DNA of 64,000 bases, taken from assembly GCA_029216955.1 (NCBI GenBank), contig JANAVB010033216.1, positions 6,509,138 through 6,573,137 of the forward strand, read 5' to 3'. Below are positions 1 through 10,529 of this stretch, piece by piece. The notes under the pieces were generated by a model. The model saw only the letters and a program-made list of their open reading frames with translations, ran no database searches and was not told the DNA's origin. The position numbers were made by a program, and so were the translations under genes. Position 1 is the stretch's first letter. The number at the start of each line of letters is the position of its first letter. The DNA is from Iris pallida (Eukaryota > Streptophyta > Magnoliopsida > Asparagales > Iridaceae).

Positions 1-1935
1 GAGAGCTTTTGTGAGTCCTGACTATAGACATGATTGTTAAAATTGTTGACAGTCCATCATCCTCCCCGTCGCGACTGTGGACGAATTTCCGAAGTTCGAA
101 ACCCTAAAATGGATTCGAAACTTCAAAAATCTGCCCAAAATAAATCATAAGTCAAATTTTAGTTATTAGAATATTAATTTTAGGCATGAACATAGATTGA
201 AATCATTCTAACTTTTATATAATGAGATTACGGTTTAGGGTTTGAAGATTAGGGAGAGAAAAGGAGAAGAAGAAGAAGAAGAAGAAGAAGAAGACAAACT
301 TTTATATAATGAGATTACGGTTTAGGGTTTGAAGATTAGGGAGGGAAGAAGAAGAAGAAGAAGAAGAAGAAGAAGAAGACAAAGGCAAAAAAAAGATAAC
401 TTATATATTATATAGTGGGCCGTCCTAAGCAATTTTTTATAGTGGCAAATTTGTAAATAAAAAAAATGGGACTAGTCCTGAGTAATTTTTGATGTGCCTT
501 TATAATTTGTCAAAAAAAAGTCCAGCACTTGTAGTTTAAGCGGAAAGCAGCACGACCACCAAACGAGGACCGACAGGGTTCGTGCCTTCCAACTGTAAGG
601 ACGTGTGTGTGTGTGGATTGGAATAAAAAAATTGTGTATAAAATAAAATAAATTTTTTTAAAAAATATCTTACTTAAATTTTGTTGAACAAAATACAACA
701 CTTCAGCCATACATTTACGATATCCAATCTCAATTAAACCAAGTTATCCAGATCAACTGAACACACTGTCTTTTTCAACCTAGCATACGGAATTACCATT
801 ATTATTTGTGATAAATTCTATTGAAGTCCAGAATTTTAATTTAAATGTTATTGTTTGGAAGAAAAATCTCTCATATACTAGGTTCTTTTGAGTAGTTGTT
901 TGTGGAACACGAAATACCGTGAAAATTCAGTTGATATTTGGAGTACATGTGGACTATTATATTGTTAAAATCCTTTCATTGTGTCCTGAATGTTTAAAGT
1001 TTGGATATTGCAAGTGATCTAAAGTCAAATTTATTTTGATATGACTGTCAAATCATGACATTTCGAAACAATATACGTTGTGCCTTTAGTAGTAAGACCC
1101 TAAAAAAAACCGACAAAGAAATTTATTTCTCAGTAGAGCTAACGAGGTAGCACAAACAAGCTGCTTTTTTTTACTTTCATTCCACTTAGTAATATAAATT
1201 TGTACTTATATTGCACATGCTGTGTTTATTAGACTTACATTCTATTTTTCGTCATGAAAAATATTCGTTTTGTCACGAAAAATATTTTGTGACAAAAAGT
1301 GGAAATAAACAAAAAAAAAAGTTGGAAGCAAGTAAAAAAATTTAAACATGACGAAAGTCAAAATAACTCTTATTTGTTTGACAAATGGTATTCTGTTATT
1401 TTAAAATTAGACCAGAGCTTGACTGCATGTAAGCTATCTGATCCAAAATTTAATATGAGAGAGAACCTCTTTTTCTGTATTCAAATTCTGGAGAAACAAT
1501 GAAAGAAAAGAAAAACAACTTTTCACTATTTCTTTTGGAATGTTGTGTTGTGCACAGCGTAGGAAGCGATTTCCAAACACCGATTTCGTAACAATTTACA
1601 TAGAAACTCTATCTACCAATTTATTGCTAATAATCGTTTGGCAATAGTACGAGAGAACTTCAACATAAATTGAAATTGATTGCACTAAAATTCAGAACCA
1701 CCATATAATATACACAGAAAACATGGCAGGTGCCCAGCCAAAGTAACATCAACGTTTCTGCAACTCATGTCAAGCAATAGGTAGCACAAAAACACTGCGT
1801 GTATCAAGGTATGTTCGTGTAAGTCTGTATAGAATTTGGTTTCAGATTTTAGTTTACAAAATTTTCATTCGCAACAACATAATATACACAAAAAAATTGC
1901 CTATGACGCATCGGAGTACTGAGCTTTGGCAATTG
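1..1935. other. AT-rich DNA downstream of the host gene
   Basis: This is non-coding, AT-rich DNA beyond the 3' end of the minus-strand membrane-protein gene; its 3' UTR must lie just below 1936. It holds a duplicated block with GAA microsatellites (211-380) and an imperfect palindrome at about 1272-1295 (TGTCACGAAAAATATT and its near-complement). Short open frames at 510-710 and 1299-1502 have low-complexity, AT-driven composition and resemble no family I know. I see no gene here. Confidence 0.6.
211..380. repeat. 87-bp tandem duplication with two GAA microsatellites
   Basis: A block starting ACTTTTATATAATGAGATTA occurs at 211 and again at 298 (period 87). Each copy ends in AGATTAGGGAG and runs into a GAA/AGA triplet microsatellite (about 261-293 and 347-380). 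The TTTAGGG in each block is a single telomere-like heptamer, not an array. Confidence 0.85.
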
Positions 1936-2162
1936 TTATAACATACTGCCCAGACCCAATTCTTCTTCAATATCATCATCATCATCAAAAAGCTTCAGAA
2001 ACCGCGCTTGGTCTTGCTCCCTTTTCCTCTTCTGCCAGTATCGATAACCCAAAAACATTCCACCAGCAACTACAACAGAAACCAATGCGGAAATAACAAT
2101 AACTACAGCCACATTTTGTTTATTTTTCAGCTCGGTATGTGTGCTATTAGTTTGATTTGAAC
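1936..2162 (-). CDS. Last exon of conserved plant single-pass membrane protein (DUF7953-like)
   Basis: This is the terminal coding exon of the host gene. It opens after a pyrimidine-rich acceptor (TTTTTTCCTCAG, G at 2163) in phase 1 and ends with TAA at 1936-1938. It encodes about 74 residues: a juxtamembrane stretch with N-glycosylation sequons (NQT, NST), a hydrophobic transmembrane segment of about 20 residues (VAVVIVISALVSVVVAGG), a basic stop-transfer (YWQKRKREQ) and an acidic cytosolic tail (LFDDDDDIEEELGLGSML). From recall, the YWQKRKR-QDQARFLKLF...IEEELG pattern is conserved in a plant family of unknown function. The open frame continues upstream to 2271, but that part is intron. Function is unknown; a type I membrane topology is inferred. 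Confidence 0.8.
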
Positions 2163-2520
2163 CTGAGGAAAAAATAAAAAAAGGGAGAAAATTTAGGTAC
2201 CAAAGAGATTTCGACCTTCGTTTATAGATAGACTCAAGAGTATAAAAAGTTGTGTGTATTCTTCCTTTCAAGGACAGAACTCTCAGGCTATATAGTCTTC
2301 CCCCATTTTAAATCCCTAGAATTAAAATTGCAAATTCCCTGTGAGGACAGAGCAGCATACAGCCTAACCAATGCACGTTTAATACTAAAGCACTAGATTT
2401 TCTAGAAAAGATTCAAAGAAAACTTTGAAGCTCATGGACTAAATCCGGAAAGTGGTTACTGTTTCGCATCAGCCTGTATATGTAAAGACGCCAACATATT
2501 CTGAATAAGGAAGCACTTAC

Positions 2521-2710
2521 CAGCGAAGGCGGTGCATTCAGGGCATATAAATGTGGCGTTAAACTCCTTTTCCTTATAGCGTACATAATTACCATCAACA
2601 AAATCAGATTGACAAAACTCCCACTCATCAAAGACGTCATCTGGTGTAATGGTATCTGCCTCGTACAGACCACACCGCTTGCATTTCTTATCTGGAAGCT
2701 CCGTCAGTGG
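2521..2710 (-). CDS. Internal exon of the same membrane protein (cysteine-rich ectodomain)
   Basis: This 190-bp exon begins in phase 0 after the acceptor TTATGTGCAG and ends with one base of a codon before a consensus donor GTAAGT (2520-2515). It encodes a cysteine-rich luminal or extracellular region beginning PLTELPDKKCKRCGLYE and ending in NATFICPECTAFAG. Two CxxC pairs (CKRC, CPEC) and a NAT glycosylation sequon suggest a small disulfide- or metal-stabilised fold. The 358-bp intron to the last exon (2163-2520) is GT-AG. The preceding exon ends in SWQ 25.5 kb away, and the joined phase and family order agree. Uncertainty is mainly about the gene being expressed. Confidence 0.8.
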
Positions 2711-2907
2711 CTGCACATAAGACGATAAATTGTTATGATTTATATGTCAATCTAAAGAAGCAACAGATGTGTCTGCAGGACTCGCATGCAAGAGATTAAT
2801 GCACCAAACTTCATATTTCAACATAGCATAATCTGAAGTGTATATGCAATAGAATCATTTCTCGGGAATCTCGGGATACAAAAATTGTATAAATAAATTA
2901 TATTTAA

Positions 2908-3714
2908 GGTTCGCAGTATAGGTATCGGAATCATTTTCGAACCATTATTATGAGTGAATATCTGCATATATCTAGATTATATTTAAGGTTCGCAGTATCG
3001 GTATTGGAATCATTTTCAAGCCATTATTATGAGTGAATCTCTGTGCTTTCAGCAATTTCGGAAGTTTCGTGTCGGAGTTTTGAGGTTTTTGGTTTCAAAA
3101 AGCAACAAATTAATAAGAAAAATATTTTTAAAAATACAAAATATTTCAACCATTTAGACATTTTTGTGTATAATTTGTTGTTTTTTTATTAGTTTTGAAT
3201 GGAATAATATTAAACATTGTTGTTTATTCACCATGATGTATATTTTATCTACTTTTGGACGAAGTACCCCTACAATAGATAGTTTTTAATGAAATAATAT
3301 TAAAATGTATGAACTTTCCAAGTTTACATTATACAACTTTCAGAAATCAAATAGTAATGGTTGCCTTCGATCGACACATTGTAACATGATCCGCAACACA
3401 TTAAATCATTGTCGAATTGTCTCGACATTTTTTGATTCTCTATTTTTTACATTATACAACTTTCAGAAATCAAATAGTAATGGTTGCCTTCGATCGACAC
3501 ATTGTAACATGATCCGCAACACATTAAATCATTGTCGAATTGTCTCGACATTTTTTGATTCTCTATTTTTCTTTTAATTTTTTCGTTGAATTGACCTATA
3601 AAGCTATCAAGTCGAAATCGTTCAGGGTGAGCATTGGATCGGATATGGCAAAAATGAAATAATATAGACGATATATATCGCAATCTATATCTGTATCGAC
3701 TGATACTGTAAACC
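2908..3714. mobile_element. TIR (MITE-like) repeat, copy 1
   Basis: The left end reads GGTTCGCAGTATAGGTATCGG (repeated at 2987, period 79). The right end read on the minus strand is GGTTTACAGTATCAGT, giving an imperfect terminal inverted repeat of about 16 bp. A second copy with the same ends and a similar interior (a poly-pyrimidine/CAAAAAGCAA stretch, then TTTAGACAT) lies at 40063-50780, split by a Gypsy element. No transposase frame is visible, so it is probably non-autonomous; the superfamily is not assigned. I could not identify a clear target duplication. Confidence 0.5.
3323..3568. repeat. Perfect 123-bp tandem duplication
   Basis: The unit starting TTTACATTATACAACTTT occurs at 3323-3445 and 3446-3568 with no difference that I see. 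The period is divisible by three, so a 90-codon open frame runs through both copies as a repeated 41-residue peptide. This is a by-product and not a gene. The unit lies inside the TIR element. Confidence 0.92.
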
Positions 3715-4630
3715 ATGGATTGTAACTGATTGATAGGGATATTGTGCAAAAGTCATTCTAAGGGGTTTATAGACAATTCCTACAACTGATGATCAAGGCA
3801 AAACACTAGTAATAGACGGAAACCCATCCTTTTCACGTGCAAGAAAGCAATAGATCTTAGTCCATGCTATTCGAATACAAACAAGGTTCATGATAATGGA
3901 TACCGGTCCCATACCGGTTGGGGGATCCCTATATTGGAAAACGGATACTGGACGATATATCAAACATATCGGGACATGACTCTATGGAGGTATAGGATAA
4001 TAATTCATATCATATATGAGATATATAACAAGAAGCAAAAGAATAAAATATACCAATAATTATTTGAGCAACTCAAAAGTCAAAAGCCAATTGTTCTAAC
4101 AAAGGAGAAGAGAAGAAAGAAATTAAGTGCCACTACCATTGTCGACAGGTCGGAGAGGAAAATACACCTTTTAAGAGAGGCTTTTGCAATTAAGTTTCCT
4201 TTATAGGGTGTTTATTAGAAAGTCGGCTAATATTTTGCATTGCTTAAGTGTTAAAAAAATATTCAAGGCCGAATAATAGGCCAAGTAACATATTGCTTAA
4301 TTTGATTATTAGGTAGCCGATTAATCAAAAAAATTCAAGTGGTAATACAATTGTGATTAATAGGACAAGTAATTGCTATTAATATTTGACCAACCGTGGA
4401 TCATATGCATAATGAAAATTGCTTAGTATAACATAGCTCCGCCAACTAATAACACATATTTTTTGCGGGTAAGTGGGACTGTATGGTTCAATTACTAATT
4501 TGTTTCAAACCGGTTAGAAAAACCGTATAGGTTTGCCTTTGAAACCCCTTTATAACGGCTGATATATTAGTCATATCGGAAGATATTCCGAACAAAGAGT
4601 AAGGGTACCAACGGGGGCAACCAAAATTCT
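3715..4630. other. Non-coding intron DNA with ATATCGG-type repeats
   Basis: The sequence is AT-rich and contains scattered words such as ACGATATAT, ATACCGGT and CATATCGGG around 3640-4010. These resemble decayed pieces of the neighbouring TIR repeat family. No coding frame or structured RNA is apparent. Confidence 0.5.
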
Positions 4631-4652
4631 TATATATATATATATATATATA
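4631..4652 (-). repeat. (TA)11 tail of LINE A
   Basis: Eleven TA dinucleotides follow the 3' end of LINE A, read on the minus strand. The tail of LINE C (21389-21416) is also an AT dinucleotide run and not poly(A), so I treat it as a family feature. Confidence 0.8.
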
Positions 4653-4654
4653 TT

Positions 4655-4683
4655 TTTGGAAAAAAGGTGAATTTTATTCCAAA
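4655..4683 (-). other. 3'-terminal hairpin of LINE A
   Basis: TTTGGAA at 4655-4661 pairs with TTCCAAA at 4677-4683, a 7-bp perfect stem with a 15-nt loop directly before the AT tail. LINE C has an equivalent structure at 21362-21386. In other LINEs such terminal stem-loops are recognised by the element's reverse transcriptase; that role is inferred here. Confidence 0.6.
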
Positions 4684-4739
4684 TGAAAAACCATAATCTT
4701 ACAACATACAAACAGAGTGGGACTCCCACTCATCACTCA

Positions 4740-7700
4740 TCAATTCTCCATAGCATTTACATCAAAATCGATGTTATGGAGAATGCCAACTGGAGGGATG
4801 ACCAGCCCCTCAAAGATCCGACGGTTTCGCTCCCGCCATACATGCCAAACCGCAGCAGCTAGACGAACTCTGGCTGTTCGGAACCAGTCATGCCCTCTAC
4901 CCCTGCTATCTTGGATCGTCGTGATGATGTCCCCAACACATTTTTCGGAGACGAACACTCCCAATACACGACCCTGCTCCAACCAGATCTGTCACGCCAG
5001 AGTGCACTCGAAGAAGATATGCTTTATAGATTCAGGCTCCAAACCGCAAAGCACACATTTGTGATCCGGAACCGGCACTCCAAACGAACTCAGGCAATCT
5101 CTAGTCAAGAGGCGGCCCAGTAGCAGCTTGTAAACACACAAGTGCATCTTCCTGGCCAAACCCTTGCACCAAACGAACTCATAATCAGAACTCAGCGGGA
5201 AAGTACGCCGGATAATGTTGTAGCAGCTACGAAATTGGAACTCCCCAGTCCCTGAAGAAGCTCCAGTCGGCTCCCAAATCCACCGATCCGCAGGCAAAGT
5301 CGGATCAATGACAGTAGACATAATGCACCCACCTAGCTCCTCAGTGAATCGATAAGAATCCGGCCTCCACTCCCCATCACGTATGATACGACTGCACATC
5401 AGACCACGCATGTCCTCCTGATGAGACGAGGCTCCTCTGATGTCCAACAGTGAACGCCGATCTATCCAAGGATCCCGCCAGAGGTCCGTACCCGACCCAT
5501 CCTTCATGACCCTCCGGATAGCAGACTTGAGCACCCCCCCCCCCCCCCCCGTGTCTCAAGACAGTCTTGAACGTGACTGAATGGTTGTTGTCAGTAGAAC
5601 ACGTCCAAAAACTGCCCTGCTTCACATATCTGCTGTGCATCCAGTCCGTCCAAAGAGATCCCCCGCTGATGAAATCTCCAGGCCAGCTTAAGCGCAGAAG
5701 CCTCCCTAATCTCCATCAACGGTCTGAGCCCCACTCCTCCCTCCTTCCTGGGACGACAGAGCTGGTCCCAGGAAATCGCATGCATACCTCCCCTCCAAAT
5801 GAAATCGGCACAAAGACGCTCCACTCGCCGAATGGTGGCCACTGGGAGGAGGATGGACTGCAGCAAAAATGGGCCACAGCCGAGATCACCGATCTGACCA
5901 GCTCAATGCGACCGCCAAATGACAGACCTGTCGCTTGCCACCCTTCTACTCGTCTCTGGACATATTCCACCAGACTGTGGCAATCCTGATCCCGCGCATA
6001 ATTGACTGTGAGAGGCACTCCTAAATATCGAACCGGAAGATCACTCCTCGCGATACCCAGAACATCAGCCCGCTCCTCCTTCCGGGTGCACAGGGAGCTG
6101 AAGTAGACCCTACTCTTATCCCTGTTCATCTGGAGACCCGAAAAGGACTTCAAATCTTCCATAATAGCCGCAAGCGTCTGCAACCCCTCCGTCGAAGGCT
6201 GGATGAAGACAAGCAGATCATCAGCATAAATAAGGTGGGTAACTGGGGGGACCATCCTCCGAAATAAAGGTACCAGCCGTCCACGGTGCACTGCTAGATC
6301 CATCAAACAAGTAAAGTACTCCATAACCAGCGTGAACAGGTAAGGGGACAATGGGTCACCTTGCCTAAGCCCACGGTTGCTCTGGAAGTACCCATAAGGG
6401 ACGCCCTGGATGAGAACGGAGAAGGTAGGTGACGTAATGCACTCCCGGATCAACTCAACCCAGTGTTCCGCGAATCCCATGGCGGTCATCAGATGACAGA
6501 GAAAGTCACGATTGACCATGTCATACGCCTTCCTCAGGTCTAGTTTTACACAAGCTTTCTCCCCGCCGGGTCTACTAAATCCCCTCACCATCTCATGTGC
6601 CAGGAGGCTATGCTTTGCGATCGACCTCCCCTTGATGAACGCAGCCTGATTCGGAGATACCAAGTCCTGCATGATCCCCCCCCATCCGCCGGCACATAAG
6701 GTGCGTAATTATCTTATAAAGATAATTACAGCACGCAATAGGTCTGAAATCAGGCAAAGCAGTCGCTCCCTCCTTCTTCGGCACCAGGGTCAGAAAAGTG
6801 TGATTCAATTCTTTCAGAAGCTTTCCGTTGGTGAAGAATTCCTGGACCACCTCCACGACCTGATGCTTCAGAATGTCCCAATGTCGTTTGAAGAAACCAC
6901 TGCTGAAGCCATCCGGACCAGGAGCCTTGTTGGGATCTGCCACCTTAACAATAGATTCTACCTCCTCCAGAGTAACAGGGGCAAGAAGAATGATATTTCC
7001 GTATGGAGTCACCAATCTCTTCGTAACAACCTCTGGGAACACGGAAAGGTAGTCAGTCTGGAAATATAACTCAGAGTAGTACCTGACAGCCTCACCCTGG
7101 ATCTCAGCCGGCGTCCCCAACTGAGTGCCATCTGCATCAAGAAGCTGGGAGATGTGATTCCGATTCTGTCTAGTCCGGATAACATCATAGAAGAATTTGG
7201 AGCAACGGTCGTCATCCTTTAACCAGGAACATTTGGCTCGCTGGGCCGAGCTAATCTCCTGCTGTAGCCTCAGGATGTTGACTTCTCCGATCAGCTCTTC
7301 TCTCTAGCCGCCAGGTCCTCATTCATCATGTCAGCTTGCATATCCTGCTGCAAGGCCCGCAACTCCACCTCCTTATCTTCTAAGGTGGACTTCGGCAATC
7401 CCTTCACCCACCTCCTAAGGGCTCTCTTCGTGGCCTTGAGACGACGAACCAAACGGAATTGAACCGTCCCCGCCTGGCTACTGGTAAGCCCCTCAGCGAC
7501 AGCCTCCAGGTAGCCCTCCGAAAGATACCAACTGTTGTTATACCTGAACGGACGGGCCTTCCCAAGAGCCCGAGCAGTGAAGCCAACCCTGATGGGGGAA
7601 TGATCACTCGTCCCAGCTGCCAGACCCTCAGCCGAAGTGTTGGGAAAGTGGCGGAACCACTCCCCATTGTCCAGAGCTCGATCCAGCTGACAAGCAACCC

Positions 7701-8278
7701 TGTTATGAGTTGCTTTGTTGTGCCAAGTCCAGATGAAGCCTGAGCGAGACAGTTCCCGAAGCCCCGCAAGCAGGAGGCATCTCTGGAAGTCGTAGAGGAT
7801 AGAATCTGGAACCGGGCGACCACCCAGCTTCTCCCCTTGGTGCAGAAAGGCATTGAAGTCCCCAATCAAGAGAAGAGGAAGGCACGACGAGTCAGCAACA
7901 GATGCAACACGGGAGATGTCGCTCCATAGGGACTCCCGTCTCCTTCTGTCATTGTGGCCGTAGACAGCCACCAGCAAGAACCGGAAGCCACCCTTGTTCA
8001 CGAAGGAGATGGCAATCAACTGCTGCGTCATCAAGATCAAGTCTCCATCCCAACTCTTCAAGTTCCAGCGAACCCAAATCCTGGCCATGTCACAAAGAGC
8101 CAGGTTGTGCAGTTGGGCCCAATGAGAAGGGGTCCGTCGAGAAAGAGTCTTCTCACCTTTGATTTTGGATTCTAATAGTACAGAAATATCACATTTCTCT
8201 CTGTGGAGCACCCCACAGATCTCTCTCCACCTCCCTAGCGAACACGCCCCCCCTCACATTCCAGACGATAATGGCCAT
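4740..8278 (-). pseudogene. LINE A ORF2: endonuclease-reverse transcriptase
   Basis: ORF2 starts at ATG 8276-8278 (MAIIVWNVRGG), three bases after the ORF1 stop, and ends at 4740. In order it has an APE-type endonuclease (ISVLLESKI, LLIGDFNAFLH, AGTSDHSPIRVGF), an RT domain (DFRPIACCN, KLDLRKAYDMVNR, RGLRQGDPLSPYLF, catalytic YADD in THLIYADDLLVF), and a zf-RVT region (KCVLCGLEPESIKHIFFEC) followed by VWHVWRERNRRIFEG. Frameshifts occur near 8230, near 7300, near 6660, near 5850 and at a 17-base C tract (5534-5550). It copies its RNA at nicked target DNA in this family; this copy cannot make a full protein. Confidence 0.88.
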
Positions 8279-8281
8279 TAA

Positions 8282-10334
8282 TTAATGAGAGGTGGGGTCC
8301 CCCTGTAAAACTCCCGGGTCGGCACCTGGGGAAGGTGTCGCATCCGTCGCAAAGGAATCCTCCTCCATCCCAGTCGGAGCCGCCTGTTGGGGAGCGACCT
8401 GAGATAGTACCAACGCCCAGGCAGGGTTGTCAACACACACCGCCTCCTCTCTGTCTGTAGTATGTCCCACCACCATGGAGAGGCCATCTCTCAGCAGGCC
8501 GATAGCCCGTCTCTTCCTACAGTAAACCTGCCCTCCAGACGATCCGCTCTCCCCTCGTGCCTCCATCTCCGACGCCACCATACCTCTAGTAACTATACTA
8601 CTCAGCCCCTGGCAAGTGGACATCACCCCACCCGTGGGTGCAGGCTGAGTAGCAACAACGAGGCTCAGACCGCCGTCACTCACATGATGAGTAACCTCCC
8701 CCTCCAAAACCTCCGCTCCGCTATCATCTCTGAAATCCATATCGCAGGGGGCTTCTGGATCCACACTAGGGTGGATAATAGGCTCCACCGGAGGTCCAGC
8801 CTTCGAACAAGCATTGGCCAGATGCCCGAAACAGGAACAGCGTGAACAGGTAGGTGGAACCCATTCGTACTCCACCCTCTAGGTAAGCACCTCCCCTGAA
8901 GGGATCTCATATTCCACCATCTTCGGGAGCTCCCCACCTGCCCGAATCTCCACGAAGATCCTAGCGTACATCAACCGCGTCCGAAAGGCAGTAGCTTCAT
9001 CTGCCTTGATCGGGGTGCCCACCAAGCTGGCCAGCCGCATCAACAAAGGTATGCTCCAAAACCGGACCGGAAACTCAGGGAATCGAATCCATACTGGGAT
9101 GGCATTTAGAACTTCCCTCTCACAACGCAGCTCCGGAATCCACTCCTTGAGAATGATCAGTCTACCGTCGAACGTCCAGGGGCCACCTTGGAGGATCCTA
9201 ACGACATCCTCCGCCAGTCCGAACTTCACATAATAGAAGTCGTTCTCGCGAGCATAGAACTCCATACTACCCTTGGGCTGCTAGACACGCGCTGCATAGC
9301 CCCGGATCTGCCCGTAGAAAGGCTTGTTGCCCAAGACATAGAGGACGAGGGTATTCTCCCAGTATCTTGTCACCTTCTGGATCTCCTCCGCAGGAAACGA
9401 GGCCCGGAAACCCGTTCCAGCCTTGATCGGCGGAACGTACTCCATCGAAGTGGGGGTTTTCGGCCCCACAGGTTTGCAGATCTCGGCCCAGGACCTTCCA
9501 GCAGGCCGAGGGGTCGTCCCAAGAGGCCTCGAGGCAATCACCGGACGAGGAGTCCCAGATCCAAGGGCATCCAGATCCACCACCTTGCTCTTCCCCTTGG
9601 CCGCCGCGGTCGCCTTAGGCCGCCAACCCACCGATCTCACAGCAGACACCCCCGGACCCCGGCCAGATGGCCGAGACCCTGATCCGTTCTGACGGCCATC
9701 GGGATGGCGATCCCTAGCCTGACCCTGTCCTCCTCCCGTCTTCCCCCCGGTCTTCGCCACACGACGACGTGTAACCGTCGTCCATCCGCCTCCCTCCGTT
9801 TGGCTCCCCAAAGATCCTGAGCCTACTCCGAATTCAAAATTAGGGGCAATGGTGCCGCCCCGCAAATTTCGATCCCCTTCCATCAACGGAGCAAACCTCC
9901 CCGCCACCTTAGGAAGGCCACCCGACCCCCCTGCCTTTGTTCCCAACCCCCCTCCTACGCCCGGGGGGGCGCCGCTCAACCCCGACGCAGGGAGACCGCC
10001 CGCCCCCCTTTTTCCCCGCTGTCACCCCCCCCCCCCCACCGCCTGGGGGGGCGCCACCACCCGCCGACAGCCTAGGGCTGTTCGCCGCCGGCCCAGGCCC
10101 CCCCCCCTCGTGCTCCCCCCCCCCCTCCGCCTGGGGGGGCGCTGCCAATCGCGCTGTGACCGGGGGGTCCGCCCGACCCCCCCGACTCCGCTCCCAAACC
10201 CCCCCACCGCCTCGGAGGGGGGTTCCTGCCTTGCCGGAGGTCCTCCCCCCGCCGGCGAGCGAATCGGGCGGCCGCGGGGGAGGAACCCTAGGCGTGCCGC
10301 CTGTGTCGCCCTGGTCGCCCGCGCACGCAGCCAT
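8282..10334 (-). pseudogene. LINE A ORF1: DUF4283/zinc-knuckle protein
   Basis: ORF1 starts at ATG 10332-10334 with VPPPRPPDSLAGGG near its N-terminus, a motif that LINE C shares. A G/C homopolymer-rich low-complexity region follows and then a frameshift between about 9909 and 9979. The conserved part has the usual DUF4283 region (GGPWTFDGRLIILKEW, IPVWIRFPEFPVRFWS) and a CCHC knuckle (CSRCSCFGHLANAC). Two nonsense changes break it, at 9281-9283 and 8879-8881, where LINE C keeps W and Q. It ends at TAA 8282-8284. Such proteins bind the element RNA. Confidence 0.85.
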
Positions 10335-10350
10335 TGTATATTATATTGGA

Positions 10351-10442
10351 GGAGAGAGAGGGATGCGAACCCTCGATAGTTTTTTGTTCAGAACTATACC
10401 GGTATTCAAGACCAGAGCTATCAACCACTCAGCCATCTCTCC
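10351..10442 (-). tRNA. Plastid-type tRNA-Ser(UGA) sequence, probably a pseudogene
   Basis: The minus strand folds as a 92-nt serine tRNA. GGAGAGA pairs with TCTCTCC as a 7-bp acceptor stem. The D-arm contains TGGCTGAGTGGTTGATAGC. The anticodon loop CTTGAAT carries TGA. A long variable arm (TATAGTTCTGAACAAAAAACTATC) and the T-arm GAGGG-TTCGCAT-CCCTC follow. It resembles plastid trnS-UGA far more than nuclear tRNA-Ser. The T-loop A58 is C, which also damages the B box, so function is doubtful. The bases after the acceptor read T then CCA (10350-10347), as in a mature tRNA with a discriminator and added CCA. LINE A begins 16 bp further on, in the same orientation. Confidence 0.85.
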
Positions 10443-10529
10443 AAAAAAGGGTAATTAATTTCTGGAATCGCTCCCACTGGGATTCGAACTCCGCCCACAA
10501 GGGCCACATGCCTCCATACTAGCCACTTC

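Larger units (their letters stand above)
4653..10334 (-). mobile_element. L1-type LINE A, full-length but decayed
   Basis: This non-LTR retrotransposon of about 5.7 kb runs on the minus strand. It has a G/C-homopolymer-rich 5' region, ORF1 (nucleic-acid-binding), ORF2 (endonuclease, reverse transcriptase, zf-RVT), a 3' hairpin and an AT tail. The 5' limit is placed at the ORF1 start codon (10334), since a tRNA-Ser sequence lies 16 bp further 5'. It lies in the giant host intron, in the same orientation as the host gene. No clear target duplication was found. Confidence 0.88.

Noticed and set aside
241..343. Telomere-like TTTAGGG
   Set aside because: Only one heptamer per duplicated block, not an array.
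2413..2673. 86-codon minus-strand frame over the host exon
   Set aside because: Frame-shifted shadow of the exon at 2521-2710.
3305..3577. 90-codon frame with a repeated 41-residue peptide
   Set aside because: Product of the 123-bp tandem duplication; no similarity or codon bias.
9849..10379. Long plus-strand frames (9849-10379, 9937-10458) opposite LINE A ORF1
   Set aside because: Composed of homopolymer-driven proline/glycine runs, antisense to a recognisable LINE protein.
10514..10525. A-box-like TGGCTAGTATGG, which with the B box at 10479 would make a SINE head
   Set aside because: The A-box-like bases align to LINE ORF2 around the KCVLC codons, so only the B-box-like part remains unexplained.
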